Of a stretch of 64,000 nt of DNA, positions 12,901 to 26,300 are shown piece after piece. This DNA comes from Nemopilema nomurai (lineage: Eukaryota > Cnidaria > Scyphozoa > Rhizostomeae > Rhizostomatidae). The stretch lies in the NCBI GenBank assembly GCA_003864495.1, contig ML133479.1, positions 131,854 to 195,853 on the forward strand, written 5' to 3'. Every line of letters begins with the position of its first letter. Position 1 is the stretch's first letter. The position numbers and the translations under genes are program-made. The notes beneath the pieces are model-generated. The model was given only the letters and a program-made list of their open reading frames with translations, did no database searches and was not told the origin of the DNA.

Positions 12901-15481
12901 GGTCCAGGCACGCCAGGATTGCACACCAGATTTGCAACAGCATAAAAAACTTCGGGCCGTTCCTGAAAAAGCTGTGCGTTGAGAGAACAGACCTGTACTT
13001 GGCCGTGTACCAGGGCCTAACGCATGGCATAAAGACGTGTCAACTTGTGTTTGAAAACGAGCGTTGGAACTGCACCCCGAAAGGGGACCCAATTAGATCT
13101 GGAATTCTGGGCTTCGTGATGGCCAGAGGTTAGTTGTTGTTTCTAGGTTTTATATTTAGTGGTCCTTAAATTACACCCTTTCGTTAACAAATAATTCAAT
13201 AGGAGGCTGTGTGACAAAATGCATTTTGATATTCTCCATTTCTGCTACAAGCTTCACAAAGTTTTTTCCGAAAAAACCATGAATTCACAATGGGGCATTT
13301 TCCAGCTGGTGACTTTCAAATGGAGCTCGGAATCTTCCCTGATATCCGCGAATACTGTCATTGTCACGGAAGGGCAACGCAAAGCAATGACAGTCGTTGC
13401 TACCCATAGCTCCCTAAGGCACATTGCATAAAGAAATGTAGCATTCGATGAATTGGGCACTTACTTCTCCACTACGTAAAGGAAGTAGCATTGAGGAAGT
13501 GGCCAAAAACCAGGGAAAAACACACCCATAAAACACACAAACACTGTTTACGAAAAGCAGAAGGGACAGTCCTGCGTGCACTTGAGAATCATCTTCGTAG
13601 TGGAAACCAAAAATACTTGACCTTGTTTTTAAAATTTTTCGCGCACTCAAGTTAGCAATGGGGATCGAACGTGAGCAATTCGAAGTTTACACCACGCCTC
13701 AATGAGTGATGGTGCAGCGTTTGCACGTCAACTTGTAAGATTTCGTCATCCCCCGCCAGAGTGACAAATTGGTCAGGGCTGACGCATCAGTCTGCGGTGG
13801 CCCGTAACTCAATACCTTGATCTATACCTAATATTCCGCATCATACTCGTTAGCCGTAAACCGCAATAGAATGCCAATAAAATTTCAAATTATTTCCACA
13901 ATCCTCGATAATCTCAAGGCTTTACCACAACACAAGGGCCCCGATAGGAGTTCGACAATTTTGATTACTGTTACCTACCATCGACCAGACAACATGGCAT
14001 AACGGTGTTTCTTCAGGGTGGCTTAAATTTTGAAAAATTCCTTGTGAAGTTGCGTCCAATTATCTTACCTATAACCGCTCAGCACTTTTCTGAAATTGAA
14101 TATGAAAAGAAAGGAATTCTTTTTAGTCTCCAAGGAGGCATCGTACATGTATGCAATGGCATCAGCTGGCATCACCCACTGGGTTACGAGAGAATGCTAC
14201 TTAGGAAAAATCAAGAACTGTGGTTGCAGTAAGGAGGCGAGAAGACAAAATGCCGACTTTGATTGGCACTGTGACGTGGATGTTGGAATAGGAATGAAGA
14301 TATCAAGGCGGGTGATGGAAGACGGACTCTTAAAATGGGATGCAGAGGCACTCATGAACCGACACAACAGTGACCTTGGACGCAGGGTATGTCCCATATT
14401 GGCCTTTGCACCATTCTTACTACCCCTATAATGACACATTACAAAGTCCACATCCAAAATGTGCAAGTGGTGTTGATTTAGCTTAATCCTGAAGATACTA
14501 AAGTTTTTAACTGATCGCCTGAGCGCTGAAGTCTTGAGGGCAGTTCAAGGGATGTCTTCGGTGATGAACTGACTCACACAACTACCAATTTATTTCCGAG
14601 CAGAAAGATTGGATCTATTTTGTTCATTGCTGAAGGTAATATCAGCACTAACATTAGACATCGAGAAAATAATTCGCTGGTTTCTCAGGCCAATAGTATC
14701 TTTAATCCATGGAATCTTGGTGTGAAGTCATTTCGATTCCATCCCTTACGTTCACTTTTGATGGTGAACTCCTTAAAAAATTACGCTATGCTGGCTGCTT
14801 AAGGCGAAGAGCCATTGCAACTGGATCGCTGTGTGTCATGGTCACGGCACCAACTCATTTGTATTGCTTTCAGCGTTTGTTAGGGAATTCTTCGTGCTAA
14901 AACCGTTGTCCGTATCTTCTCGTTTGTTATACAAATAGTACATGGGTCAACTTGCCAACAACGTCTCACCTGAATCTTTTTCTTTTTCCCCCGCCCAGGC
15001 AGTGAAAAAGCACTTGTCGTTCCAATGCAAGTGCTTCGGGCTCTCGGGGGTTTGCACCTCGAAGACTTGTCACCGCGCACTGGTGCCTCGCATCGAGACC
15101 CTGGGCCACTGGCTGAAGGAGAAATACAAGAAAGCCGTCCACGTCAAACCATCTCGCCGATCCAGTCGAAGTGGCTTTCCCAAGTCCTTGGTCAAACGAA
15201 ACGGCAAGGGGGCTCTGCCAAGCGGAGACAATTTGATATACCTCGAACTTTCACCAAACTACTGCGAAAGGGACCCATCTTCGGGGTCAATTGGCACACG
15301 AGGTCGCCAATGCAACAGAACGTCGACAGAGAGCGATAGTTGTGCATTGCTGTGCTGTGGACGGGGGTACGACACTCACATTCAGACGACACAGCAGAAA
15401 TGCAACTGCAAATTCAGATGGTGTTGCGAGGTGGAGTGCGAAGAGTGCAAGAATACTTGCAAGGTTTACACTTGCAAATGA
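9864..15481 (+). CDS. Wnt: Wnt family secreted signalling ligand, complete, four exons
   Basis: Exons are 9864-9973, 12884-13128, 14127-14386 and 14999-15481, joined by GT/AG introns in compatible phases to give 365 residues, a normal Wnt length. Residues 1 to about 20 are a signal peptide (hydrophobic core LKLAAILVYINIGLA). Family landmarks follow: RWNCT at 97-101, ASAGITHWVTREC at 130-142, CGC at 150-152, CKCFGLSGVC at 215-224, YLELSPNYCERD at 286-297, CCGRGYDT at 324-331 and CKFRWCC at 342-348, ending in YTCK. Ser221 sits where Porcupine attaches palmitoleate. NCT (99) and NRT (311) are candidate glycosylation sites, as is NRS (40). It should bind Frizzled/LRP receptors. Odd points: KTCH at 227-230 where KTCW is usual, DWHCDV where W-GGC is usual, and 25 cysteines counted. 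The subfamily is not assigned; the tail recalls Wnt2/Wnt4 types. Exon 1 was chosen from its signal peptide, its GTATGT donor and the phase match. Confidence 0.93.
12184..12445. repeat. GC-rich palindromic repeat with three CCCCCCTGGGAA motifs
   Basis: Within Wnt intron 1, positions 12192-12207 form a perfect 16-base palindrome (GGGGGCTCGAGCCCCC). The motif AGCCCCCC(C)TGGGAA recurs near 12201, 12231 and 12429, the last followed by a GGCGCC-containing end near 12460. The block stands out sharply from its AT-rich surroundings. It looks like part of a dispersed short repeat or non-autonomous mobile element; the boundaries are approximate. Confidence 0.5.
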
Positions 15482-18228
15482 TCTCCCGACATTGCGATGG
15501 ACACCCCAAGCAACTTCTGCTGACGTTAGAAGCCTCTTACTGTAGATTGCATTTTAGGGGAGGGGTTCTAATACCCGTCACTTGTAGGTGCCAATATTTC
15601 CCAGGAGCGGGCCGAGGCATTCCAACTACTACTAATGCTTAGTCAAAAAGTGTAGAGCTCGAGTATACAAAAAGCATAACTTACTAACCTTTTTAGCTGT
15701 AGGTATAACCCCGCAGTATAAAAGACGAGTCACTCTTCAGTACTCAATACCACGCCAATTTCCGTCAGAGAGAACGATTGGGCAACGATGAAGTTAAAAG
15801 AGGGGTAGCCACTGTGGCTTTCAATATAAATAGTTTATTACCCACCTTTCTACCCAAGCCCTGATAAGTTTGTATAATCAATCGCTCAAGGGATATTCAA
15901 TAAACCGTAAAAATCATAGATGCACTTTAAGATATGAATTATCCAAACATTATAGCGTCGAAAACCTTCCGGCAATCTTTACAATGTCCCGACTCAGATA
16001 AATCCCCGAGCAAATCCCAAAACCTGTGGCTAGCTACTGTCAAAGGAGTTTATCTTTAACAACTAGATACATTTTCGACTGGCTTTTTCTATTTCATAAC
16101 TCGTATAGAAAGGAAACGAGGGCACGCATCTCGAGTAGAAACAAGTTTTCCATAGGTTAACTTTTGAACGTTTCCTAAAACTGAAGAGTAGATGAGTAGA
16201 TTTCTTGACGGCACTTAAAGGGGGTGCGAAAACCTCCAACCTGCCTTACCAATTGACACGATTGCCAGATGCAAATGCCGTATACCAAAGCCTTTGCGTT
16301 CTCAAGGCCCTTGTTATTATCAAAACGTCGGCGGACCTGAGTGAGGAAAACCGAAGGTCGATGGCATTTGAGGGTTACAAAGTGGCAATTTAGAGAGCGT
16401 GGGAGTACCTACACTAACTTTGAAACATGCTAGGAAGACGCGCACAGCAATTGTCTGGCAGAGCGGTAGAATAGGACAAATTTATTTGAGACTGCAGGGT
16501 TCTCCGACACTCGTGATGGAAAGTAGAGACTATGACGTGCAGAATAGAAAGTAGATTTAAGACAACTTATGGTAGACGATTCTTGACTTCAAGGAGATAA
16601 CATTTGTATGAAGTGAAGTTTTTGTTAATGGGTAATCTTTGCGAGCGTGGAAAGGTTAAGCTCTGGGTTCACAATAAATGAAGGCGAAAGTAATCTTAAG
16701 CATATTGTGTAATCTTAGAGCACTGGAACACATATGGGAAGAGTGGTGGAGCAGGCTCAGGTGTACCAAACGATGTTGGTCAAAAAGCAATATTCAGGCG
16801 AGGATATCCGCGTAATAAAACAGATGGATTTTTTATCGCCTCGAAAACCACCAAGAAAGAATTGTGCTTGATTAAGAGCGACTATGTAAACAAACGAAAG
16901 GAAATGAAATATTCTCCCAATTCAAGATGAGGCTATCAAATGTCTCGATATGTAATTCGGTCATCATGTCTCAGCAGCGAAAGATTTTGTACTGTATTCA
17001 CCATTCGATCAGACACAATCGGTTTGAATCAGAACTAAAATGTAACAAGGCCTTGGCTGGACAGGTCGCGATAAAGGAGATACCAAATGAGGCTGCCATG
17101 AAATGCTTCGTACCAACTTCACCCCTAATCCATCTGCAGTTATGCTTACTAATCCTTCTAATTGATCTAACGAGATCGCCAAATTTGGTTGAATGACCAT
17201 AATAAATTTCTAGGCAGAGACTTTGAGTTGGACTTCCACAAACATTCACATTTTGCAATCCATTCGCAATTGTCATTAATAGCTTCGTTTTGGACATAAA
17301 CCTGATTCTGTCTGTCAATTGAAGAACGACTCACAGATAGGAAAAGTTTTCGTGAGAGCATGTTTCAGAGATTTGTGGTTTTATAAGTAACTTCATTATT
17401 TTCTATGACATTCTAGTATATTTCATTTAAATATACAAGAATTAATTTCCCTGTAATTATACCCAATCCCCCGTAAAGAGCAATCTTAACAGAAGAGACA
17501 TCGTTTGATGAGAAAATTTCTTCCACATAAACATCATCAACAGCCAAGAATTTAATTAAGAAACCATGTCTATCTTTTCAACATTGCGAATTGGCAGATC
17601 TATGAACGATTAGTTAAAGTTGGGACTCAAATTTACAACCGAATCAGCATCATGCAACCACCGTCAAGAAATCAATACATTGATCTTCAAACAAATTTCT
17701 AACTATTGCCTCAACTGCAAGAACCAGAATTCCCATTCTCATTCCAAGAAAGCAGTCAATTTGCCTGCACTATGGCAAATATAAGCAACATGTTATGAAC
17801 ACTGCTCTTGAATTTTCTTTTTTTAAATTGATACCATAAAGGCCGTTGGTTTCTTAAAACATTTGACATTAAGAGCTCTGTTTTGCCTAAAGAAATGAAT
17901 AAATACGCAATTCCAAATAGGCCTAGCACATGCAGCACTCGAAATCTACCTCTCTTGAAGAGTGAAGAAATTAAACTAGAAGTGGAGAATGGCAATTGTA
18001 CATATTTATAAACCCGAAAATACCACAAAAAGGTCAGACATAACCCCTTAAAAGCACAAGACCTTTCCACTGGCCAGAAGAACAACATAAATTTACAAAT
18101 TAAACAACATACAAAGTTCCTTACGAACAGGAGGAGAATTTGGGAACATTGGTTTGCTACATTTCCTGGTGCACAAAACAGCCATCACATCAGGGACATA
18201 CAAATGAGCCACCATGTGACACGCCCTA
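15482..18228. other. Convergent intergenic region between Wnt and flippase 3' ends
   Basis: The Wnt gene ends at 15481 and the flippase stop lies at 18229 on the other strand, so this 2.7 kb should hold both 3' untranslated regions. A plus-strand AATAAA at 15898-15903 is a reasonable polyadenylation signal for the Wnt transcript. An isolated TATAAAA at about 15717 has no recognisable gene after it. The longest open frames (minus strand, 16998-17318 and 17756-18088) show no domain or splice context. Confidence 0.5.
15898..15903 (+). terminator. Candidate polyadenylation signal of Wnt
   Basis: AATAAA lies about 420 bases after the Wnt stop codon and is the first good match I noticed on that strand. 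Confidence 0.45.
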
Positions 18229-20301
18229 TCAATCACCGCTGGGTTTGTTCAGGTTGGTGTCATACAGCCGAATCAGCTCTCCCTATAAGAAGACAATCGA
18301 AAATTAACATGGTCTCCGTTACTTGTCATCAATGCAAGAACAAAGAAGATCTTCTGTAACCAAACCAGAGGCGCAAACTACACTTTTTGATCAAAATTGA
18401 CCAAAAGAGGCTGAAACAGAAATGCAGAAAAACGTTTTAGCGAACCAATTTCAAATGGTTACAGAAAGTTTTATAAGGTGATTTTTTAGTTGGATAATAT
18501 TGACAAATAAATAAAAGTTTGATAAATGAACTTGATGGTTTTACCTGACCAACCATGGCCCCTTCCTCTTGCGAGAATGCATACCCACCTAGAAAAACAT
18601 TAGAGAGCATTTGTCGATAGCATGTAATTACACAAACGAAATCAGTAATATGCTGGGTAACCGGCAGGGTCGCGTTGTTGGTGCAAAGGCTGCGGCAACA
18701 ATGGCCACCTCTGTTAGACGAAAAAGATCTGGTCTACTGCAGTCAGTGTGAAATGCTTAACTAAAGACCTGATACCACGAGTTATGTCACAAGGCTGCAT
18801 AGGGAACTACAGATAACGGCAAGACTGGAATCAAATAGTTCTACCAGGCACTACAACTGACGTGTGTCCGACTAGAGGCAATTCTGAGTAACTACAAAAA
18901 TTACCCTTGCTATCTACAGCTTCGAAAAGAATGGCCCCAAGATTGCTTTAACGCAAATTTGTTTCGACAGATATTTGTTGGAAGCATTTACTCATTGTAT
19001 ATTTAGAAAACATTACAGCCTGGAAAACGTTTTTTAAATTTTGTTTATCAGAAAACTACGCGAAATAGTTCTATTTCGAAAAACCTATTACTAGGGATTA
19101 TGAAGATGAGGAGCGCATTCACCTTAAACTAACTAGTTGATTAAACTTTCAGGTCCACATACCCCCTTTCATTCAAAACTAAACTATAACTAAATATATA
19201 TGCAAATCTTTCTACAAGTCGATGAAGGCGAAGATTAACGGGTGGGCTTGTTTTTAAGTAAAAATGTTTAGCTGCATTCTACCAACTCAACCTTGAATGC
19301 TTTCTCTGCAGTCCATGTCTTCCATTGCTGATAAGGATTCAACTCTCACTACAAAGTTGAAACTGTCTCACTACACATCTCGTACTAGCTACGAATGGAG
19401 GACCAATGATTGAAAACTGTGATCAAGCAAAACATTCTTCGAATGTTGTTAAATGAATAAATGGGGGACAATAGTTTATCATTTTTGCTGTTTTATTGTT
19501 AAAACGTATGACAAATATACATAGATTCCTATCGGGATCTCTAGAAAACAACTTCGAAAGGAATAAAACCATTCTCTCGAATACTTACGATCAGTTCTTG
19601 ATATTGTAGGCTTTCTTCCGAGTTGTGGCACCTCCTTCTTAATTGGAAGCCCACTTCCACTAATTGACCATTCCTCTGGTTTCAGCTGCAAGCACAAGAT
19701 ACATAGCAACATCGCCCAAAACAACACATGAAATCACATGATTAAGAGTAGTGACAAAACAGCAAACACCTTCTGGCATCTGGGTAAAATAGGTTCTTAA
19801 TAATTCACAGGCGAGGTAAGGTACGGCAAGGTCAGGTCAGGGTATGTCGGGTCAGGTCGGGTCAGGTCATGTCGGGTCAGGTCATGTCGGTCCAGGTCAT
19901 GTCGGGTCAGGACAAGCCAACTTAGGTCTGACTAGTTGCAGTCATGTGCTAGCCCTTTAAAGTTCTAAAACTTATATATCAGTTGGCATCGTTAAAATGT
20001 TTCTCGGAAGAAAAAACTTCAGGTATGGATGAACGAGGGTTCACAGGATGATCTACCATTTGACGTCCAAATTCGATTTCATTTTACCAACTTGCAGGTG
20101 GAATGGAAGGTTTAAATGATAATTTTTTAAAAAAAATTTGGCAAAAGAGAGCAAAGTGTCAAGATGTGAAACTTTACAAAAGCGCCATTTCGCCTGAAAT
20201 AAAATCAATTAATTGCAAAAACTGCAAGCAGCAGGATTAGTTACCTTTTTAACAATTTCGAGTTCTTGTACATATTGTCTTGAGTTCTTGAAAAATGTCC
20301 T
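18229..20301 (-). CDS. ATP8A: Flippase exons 40-43: cytosolic C-terminal regulatory tail
   Basis: Exons are 20245-20301, 19589-19685, 18545-18588 and 18229-18282 (stop codon at 18231-18229). They read [19 protein letters not shown], then a linker with [18 protein letters not shown], then [14 protein letters not shown] and [22 protein letters not shown] is the segment that occupies the nucleotide site and autoinhibits ATP8A-type flippases, so similar regulation is likely here. The final residues resemble the RAYDTT ending of the vertebrate proteins. Confidence 0.92.
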
Positions 20302-23300
20302 CTGACATCTATACAATAGATATGGATTTAAAAGCTTTTTATTAGTACAGTATTTATCTCGGACCAGGCCTGTACAGTAAGCCTTTTACACAAAGTAACA
20401 ATACTTAACAAGTATATTTTGATGAAAAAATACAATACTGAACAAAGATAAAATATTAATATTAAAAATAATGTGCAATCAACAGAAGAAAATTGTTCAG
20501 AAGATATATAGCTGACAAACCAATAGACACTATTGACGATGAGTACAGAAGTCGAATTGAGAAAATGTTTCTAAAACAATTGGATAAAACTGTTTTTTCA
20601 TTCAAATGTTAATGGCAAGAAAATTTTGTTGGGCAAGGGTTTAAGATTATTTATACAATGCTGCTGGTTTTATTCTTGCTAGCTGCATTCCCGGTTACGT
20701 TCGAGGGTGAAAGGATTAAGATAGGACTTACACGTGAAACAAGAAGTCGACGAACAAGGCAATCACCGGTATAACGATCAGGTTCAGCCAGAACAGGGAC
20801 GATGAGTACAGCATGATGTGCTTAAAGCAAAACAAAGACACACGTGACAAGATTTTCTCTGCAAGACCGTGGCTTTACGTACAAAGAACCTTTTTATTGC
20901 TGCACTACTTTCGTTATTAAAAAGATAATGTGGATACCAATTTGTATGCCAAAGAACCTGCCATCAATAAAGATCATGTTTTATTTTAAATAAATATATC
21001 AGCTATATATATATCTAATAATTAATTTTTAATCTTTAACCAAGAAAAAGGCATTTTCCGAAGGTCAATTTTATGGAACACCCTAAGAGCCGCAAGGTTA
21101 TTATTTCAAAATAGCCTGGCCAATATAGAGGTATTTGACTAAGATGAACGACAAAAGAATTAGAAAAATCGGCAATCAAGGATCATTGAATGCTTACCAA
21201 TCCAAACATGTTTGGAGCGAGTTTCATTGAAAGAAATGGGGAACAGTAGATTAAAAGGAAGAGGAACCAACAAATGATGCTTCCCCAAATCGACAAGTGA
21301 GAAAGCTGCAAGAGAATAAATGGCATTATGACCGGAAGTCCATACATCCATCAAGAGAAGGAACATAAGTCCACATTCCCTTTGGCGTTTTTATTTACTC
21401 TATTTTTACTGCAAACTACTAGCAACTGGAAGGCCGAGACAGAAATGTTGAGACCAAAATAACTCAAAAAACGAAGATTACACTACATACAGAATAAAAG
21501 TTGGGAATAGTCATAGCTTGATTTGAATAAATCTGGGTAGGTCCACCAATGGCTAAAACGTTAAAACATTAAAGGGATGTCTAAAGAAAAAGCTATGCAC
21601 ACACCCAGGTCCAGGCGTGTAATTCTAAGCCAGCTTTCAAACAAACTGTGATAACCACACACTGCAAAAGAAAACAAAAACCAGCGGATTAGATACAGAG
21701 TGGGTGAAAGTGACTGCAATTGTATCTGTCGTACAAAAAAGTTCACAATAGGGACATGTCTCGTTTCAATAAGCTTTTCAGATTCGTCACCAAGTCGTGG
21801 TATAATAAGTAATTGGGGAAGTTATTGCCCTATATCTTGATGAAAATTTAATCATCCAATTTGATTACAAGAAAATCAATGTAAAAAGTGATTGGTGAGG
21901 AAATTAAAAGGGAAGTATTTGGGAAGACAATAAAGCCGATACCGTGTAGACGACGCAGCCGAAAAACCATTGACCAACAACAGTGCCGTCTTGGAATGCA
22001 ATGTCTAATGAAAATAAACAAATGCACAGTTAAACAGACAACCATTAAAACAAAATGATTAAGACGAATCAAAATGCAGGATACGTAAGGAAACTATCTG
22101 AAGCGTGATGCGATGATTTGAATTTTAATATTTCGCTTGTTGGAAACACGCTTACAAGACTGTGACCTCCTTTGCCTCCATCTATCATCCTTCGATACTT
22201 TCATTTGCTTTCACATACTTTAGTTTACTTTACTTAGCTTTACTTCAGTTTTAAGACCTCAACTGGCTTCACTGCAGCCCAATTAACGTTTCACACGTTT
22301 GGAATCACCAAAAGTATGAAACTCATGTCAAACCATGGTAGAGAACAAGCCATTCATTCATTCACTTTCTCTCTTTTCCTTCTCTTAATTCAGATGGGAA
22401 GGCAAATCAGATTCTTGTAGAAAGTCGATCCATCATCTGGAGCTAATGCAGGCTCTAGATAATTAAATAAGTGACATGACTCTGTTACACGTTCAAACAA
22501 AAGTAGAATATATTCCGCTGAATCACCTTGCTTAAACGCTTCCCTTGGCAGGTAATAGAGGATAATTGAGTGGTAAATTGCAGCTCCAATCCATATCCAG
22601 AAAACCTACAAATGAACAATGGCATGTGAGGGCTAATCCCACGACCAACTGTCGCCAATAGAATGAAGGAAGCAGCAAGTTAGAGAACCCACGCCCGAAG
22701 ACATGAAATGAATATTCAGGTCAATAGTATTACCCAGTCAAATTTCATCAACTTTCGAACAATTAGGCAAATAATGAATGAAATTATCCACACCTTCGTA
22801 TTGAATAAATCAGCATTTTGCGAGTTTTTGTATAGTCTGGGACAATGAAGCCTTGCTTTTATAGAGCACGTTCGATCGAATAATCCAATTGCTAATGGAG
22901 GAAGGGCCGTAAACAACTGAAAAAGATTAATGAAGAAATCAAGTCATGCATTGTTAGCATTAAGCAGTTTGGAAACCATTCTGCGTAGAGGTAAATCCAG
23001 TTTAGACAATTGGAACTAAGATGGTCAGCAAAATAGATCAATTTTCTTCGTACACTCGTTTTCCATATCCAATGACACAGCAATCAATTAATCAATTTAT
23101 CAGCAGCTCAATCAAGCAGTAAGTCAACCAATCAATTAATAAATCAATTAATAAGTCAATTACAAAAGGCAATAGAACAAAAAACAACGCATTAACGTGT
23201 GGAATGTCATCTCCAGCGCAAGAGAGAAAATCATCAACATTGAAATAGCATTCAGTATAGACAATGTCAGGGAGACGAGAAGGGAAGAAAAACTTCGTAC

Positions 23301-26300
23301 CACATTGTACAATCCGATGCACCATTTGTCAAAAAGAATCTGCCCAGAAAAGCCGTTGTCGAATGCAAACCACAACTGTTGGCAGAAATTTTGACGAAGT
23401 TAAATTCAAACCTATTTCAAAATGTTCAAAATTTCAAACAAGCTTTGATGCTCTCAAGAAAAAATAACTGAAAATTCGCATTAGACGTTAGTACCTCGAT
23501 AACGTAGAGGCATATATTCTTGTAAAATGAATACATGATCAGCTTTGCCAGTCTTTGATAGCTCAGTGCGCCGTGCACCAGAAGTAGCTTGTTCAGAAAG
23601 CGAAACTGCAAAGAAAAGCATTTTTGTAAGCAGTTGCCTTCGCCAGCAACGAAATCCTTCATACATGAATAAATTTCTTACTATACTGAATTTCAGCTTC
23701 CCTTTGTATATTCAGCTTCTAAACAATATTTTTCATCAGCGACGCTTCATTTTCCGCACAAGTCTCAAGCAGTTTCACTCTACAAACAAAGTTAGTCCTT
23801 GCTCCTTTGTTGGACACAGTCATGCATAACCATGTACTGCAAAAAAACTGTACTTGTTCCGCCGAAACTGTTGCAGATAACACCAATGTTTTCGAGTCAT
23901 AAAAAAACTTGCAATCAGAAAGTTTTTTCTCAGTGGAGAGTTCTACCTATATCCGATGCAGTTTATGCTGCTGATTCGTATCAATCAAATAACTTTATTT
24001 GGGTCTGTTTTAGGTGCATAAAGGTTGCTACCACTGTGTTGTCACCTGCCTAAATGTTCTAAAATCACGCTTGCGACACTCGCCGACAACTATTAGTTCT
24101 TATGACTCCTCCTAGCAGCTTGCACCATTAAAAACTACTTCGATGAAACAGCACAGTTCAATGCAAAGTTCTGGGTCTCTAGATTCACCTATCTTTTTTG
24201 AAAGCAATGTTAATTTGGAAAAAACTTAAGACCAACTTTTCAACTTCCCTTCATTCAAAAAGTAGCTTCAACTAGAGGGCTAGTTGGTGAAATGTTCGTT
24301 AGAGAGGGGCTCATGTTAAATGAATGACAGATTCACTTGGAGTAAGATAATCGCTGCTAGCCCCTTTTCATTGGAATCATTTAACAACGTGACTACAGAC
24401 ATTAGAGAAAGGATGAACAAACCTGGGCAATAGCATAGTCAGACGCACTTGCTGCCTGCAACCCTTCTTGTCCGCTAATACCAACACCCACATGTGCAGC
24501 CTGAAATACACAATTTAGTCTTCTAATACTCATTCCCTAGAGTTCATACCTTTAATAAGAACGATACACTAGCAAGGTGTGTTATGCATGTCTTGCTCGG
24601 GAAATAAAAGCTCACAAATTCTTAATTTTAGAAAATTATTGCTTTGCGTCAGTTCAACTTAAACTATGGGGTACCTATGGTATTTCTACAGGGAAGTAAG
24701 AGGTGCATACCTGGATCATACTGACGTCATTTGCACCGTCACCAATAGCAAGGGTAATCGCGTCTTGGACATTTTGCTTCACCAAGTTCACAACCTGGGA
24801 CTTCTGCAAGGGCGAGACTCTGTGGAAAAAAATGGAATAAGAATCGATAACCTGTTAATCGATTGGAGAGAATCGCTTAATAGCACGTTGGATAGAATTT
24901 ACGCCATACATTTGGCGCTTTCGAGCCGAAGACAAAAATTAATTGAAACAACAGCAAGATATCTTGAAAATACAACATGCAATGTCAAAACTAACTAAGA
25001 TGCTGGTTCTTGCAGGCTCTTCAAAATACGGAACAAGCCAAAAATGCTTTTTCCTGGGGTTCGCAAGTTTACGAGAACCCATCATCGCATCACACTGATA
25101 GGGGCAACAAACAAGTGCATTAAAAAGCTAGCGCTATAATCTGATGAAGCTGATACCTGCAACAAATGACAGCTCTGCAAACCAATGCCAGGTCCAAGAA
25201 GAAATCTCTGCATTCTGCTTTCAGGGCGTGGTGAAGAACCTGTACAGCAAACAGACCTTAGGTGAATGTGCTTTTGAAAACATTAGATGCTAAAGGGCCT
25301 TCACATCAAAGGGATAGATATCAATATATGTACACATAATTACTGCCCATCAAAGTATTGTGATTTGATATAATACAAGTCAGTATACCCTCGGCATCAA
25401 ACCTCTAGCGTAAAATGCCTTGCGTATAGTATTCTATAAGTGGAGGGTGAAGAGAAGCCTAAATGACACTAACATAGCTCCTGCTCTGATGTGAATATGA
25501 AAACGAGTCAAGGCCAGACTTGTCGACTATATTTAACCTAATATCAAGTATCATCAATGCACCAAAATAAACCAGTTTTACCAGCCATACTGATGTGATT
25601 AACTAGGGAACGGTAAATATTCACAAGAAACAATATCGGGGCAATACTGACAAAACTATCACCGAAATCACAGAAGCAAACGCTTACCTGTCCAGTGACT
25701 ATAAGAGCCAAATCCTTCAAATGAAAAAGAGATTTAACATTTGTGAAACCACAAGCGGCATAAGTGATTCAAATGAAGGATATGTACTAAAACTTTACTA
25801 GCAGAAGGGAAAGAGATCTGCAAAATCTAAGGGAAAGAGATCTGATGGGTAAATAACTTGGTGTTCGGATACCATAAAATTCCGAGAATATGCAACAACC
25901 TTAAAGCTTAGTTTAGTCGAAAACTTATAAAAGGCAAAAGACTATGTATTATATGAATCTCTAGGTACTTAATATGTAAATAGCTATTTAATGTTGGTTA
26001 TTTTTTATACCAATTTTGGCGAAAGTTGGAAGACACTAAATCAAGAATTTTGCAAGCATTCGGGGAAGCTCGATCATGATAGAAGCTTAGTTTCGACACG
26101 ATTACCTTTGTTTCTTTGACAATCCTCTTCCGCTTCTTTTTGTTTGGTTGAAATCTTGAAATGGCATGGTCTTGTACGCGGTCATTAAGCCAGTCCTTCA
26201 CTTCCTGGTTACAAAATCAATGAATGGAGGTAGATTGAAATCATTAACTGGATGCTTTACTTTGTTACCAAAATTGTTTGGGGAGGGAGGGGGGGCTAGA

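Noticed and set aside
15712..15830. TATAAAA followed by an ATG as a possible new plus-strand promoter and gene
   Set aside because: The reading frame stops after a few codons and nothing coding follows.
25130..25165. CTGATGA core as a hammerhead ribozyme
   Set aside because: The partner GAAA core and flanking stems are absent; the sequence overlaps a flippase exon border.
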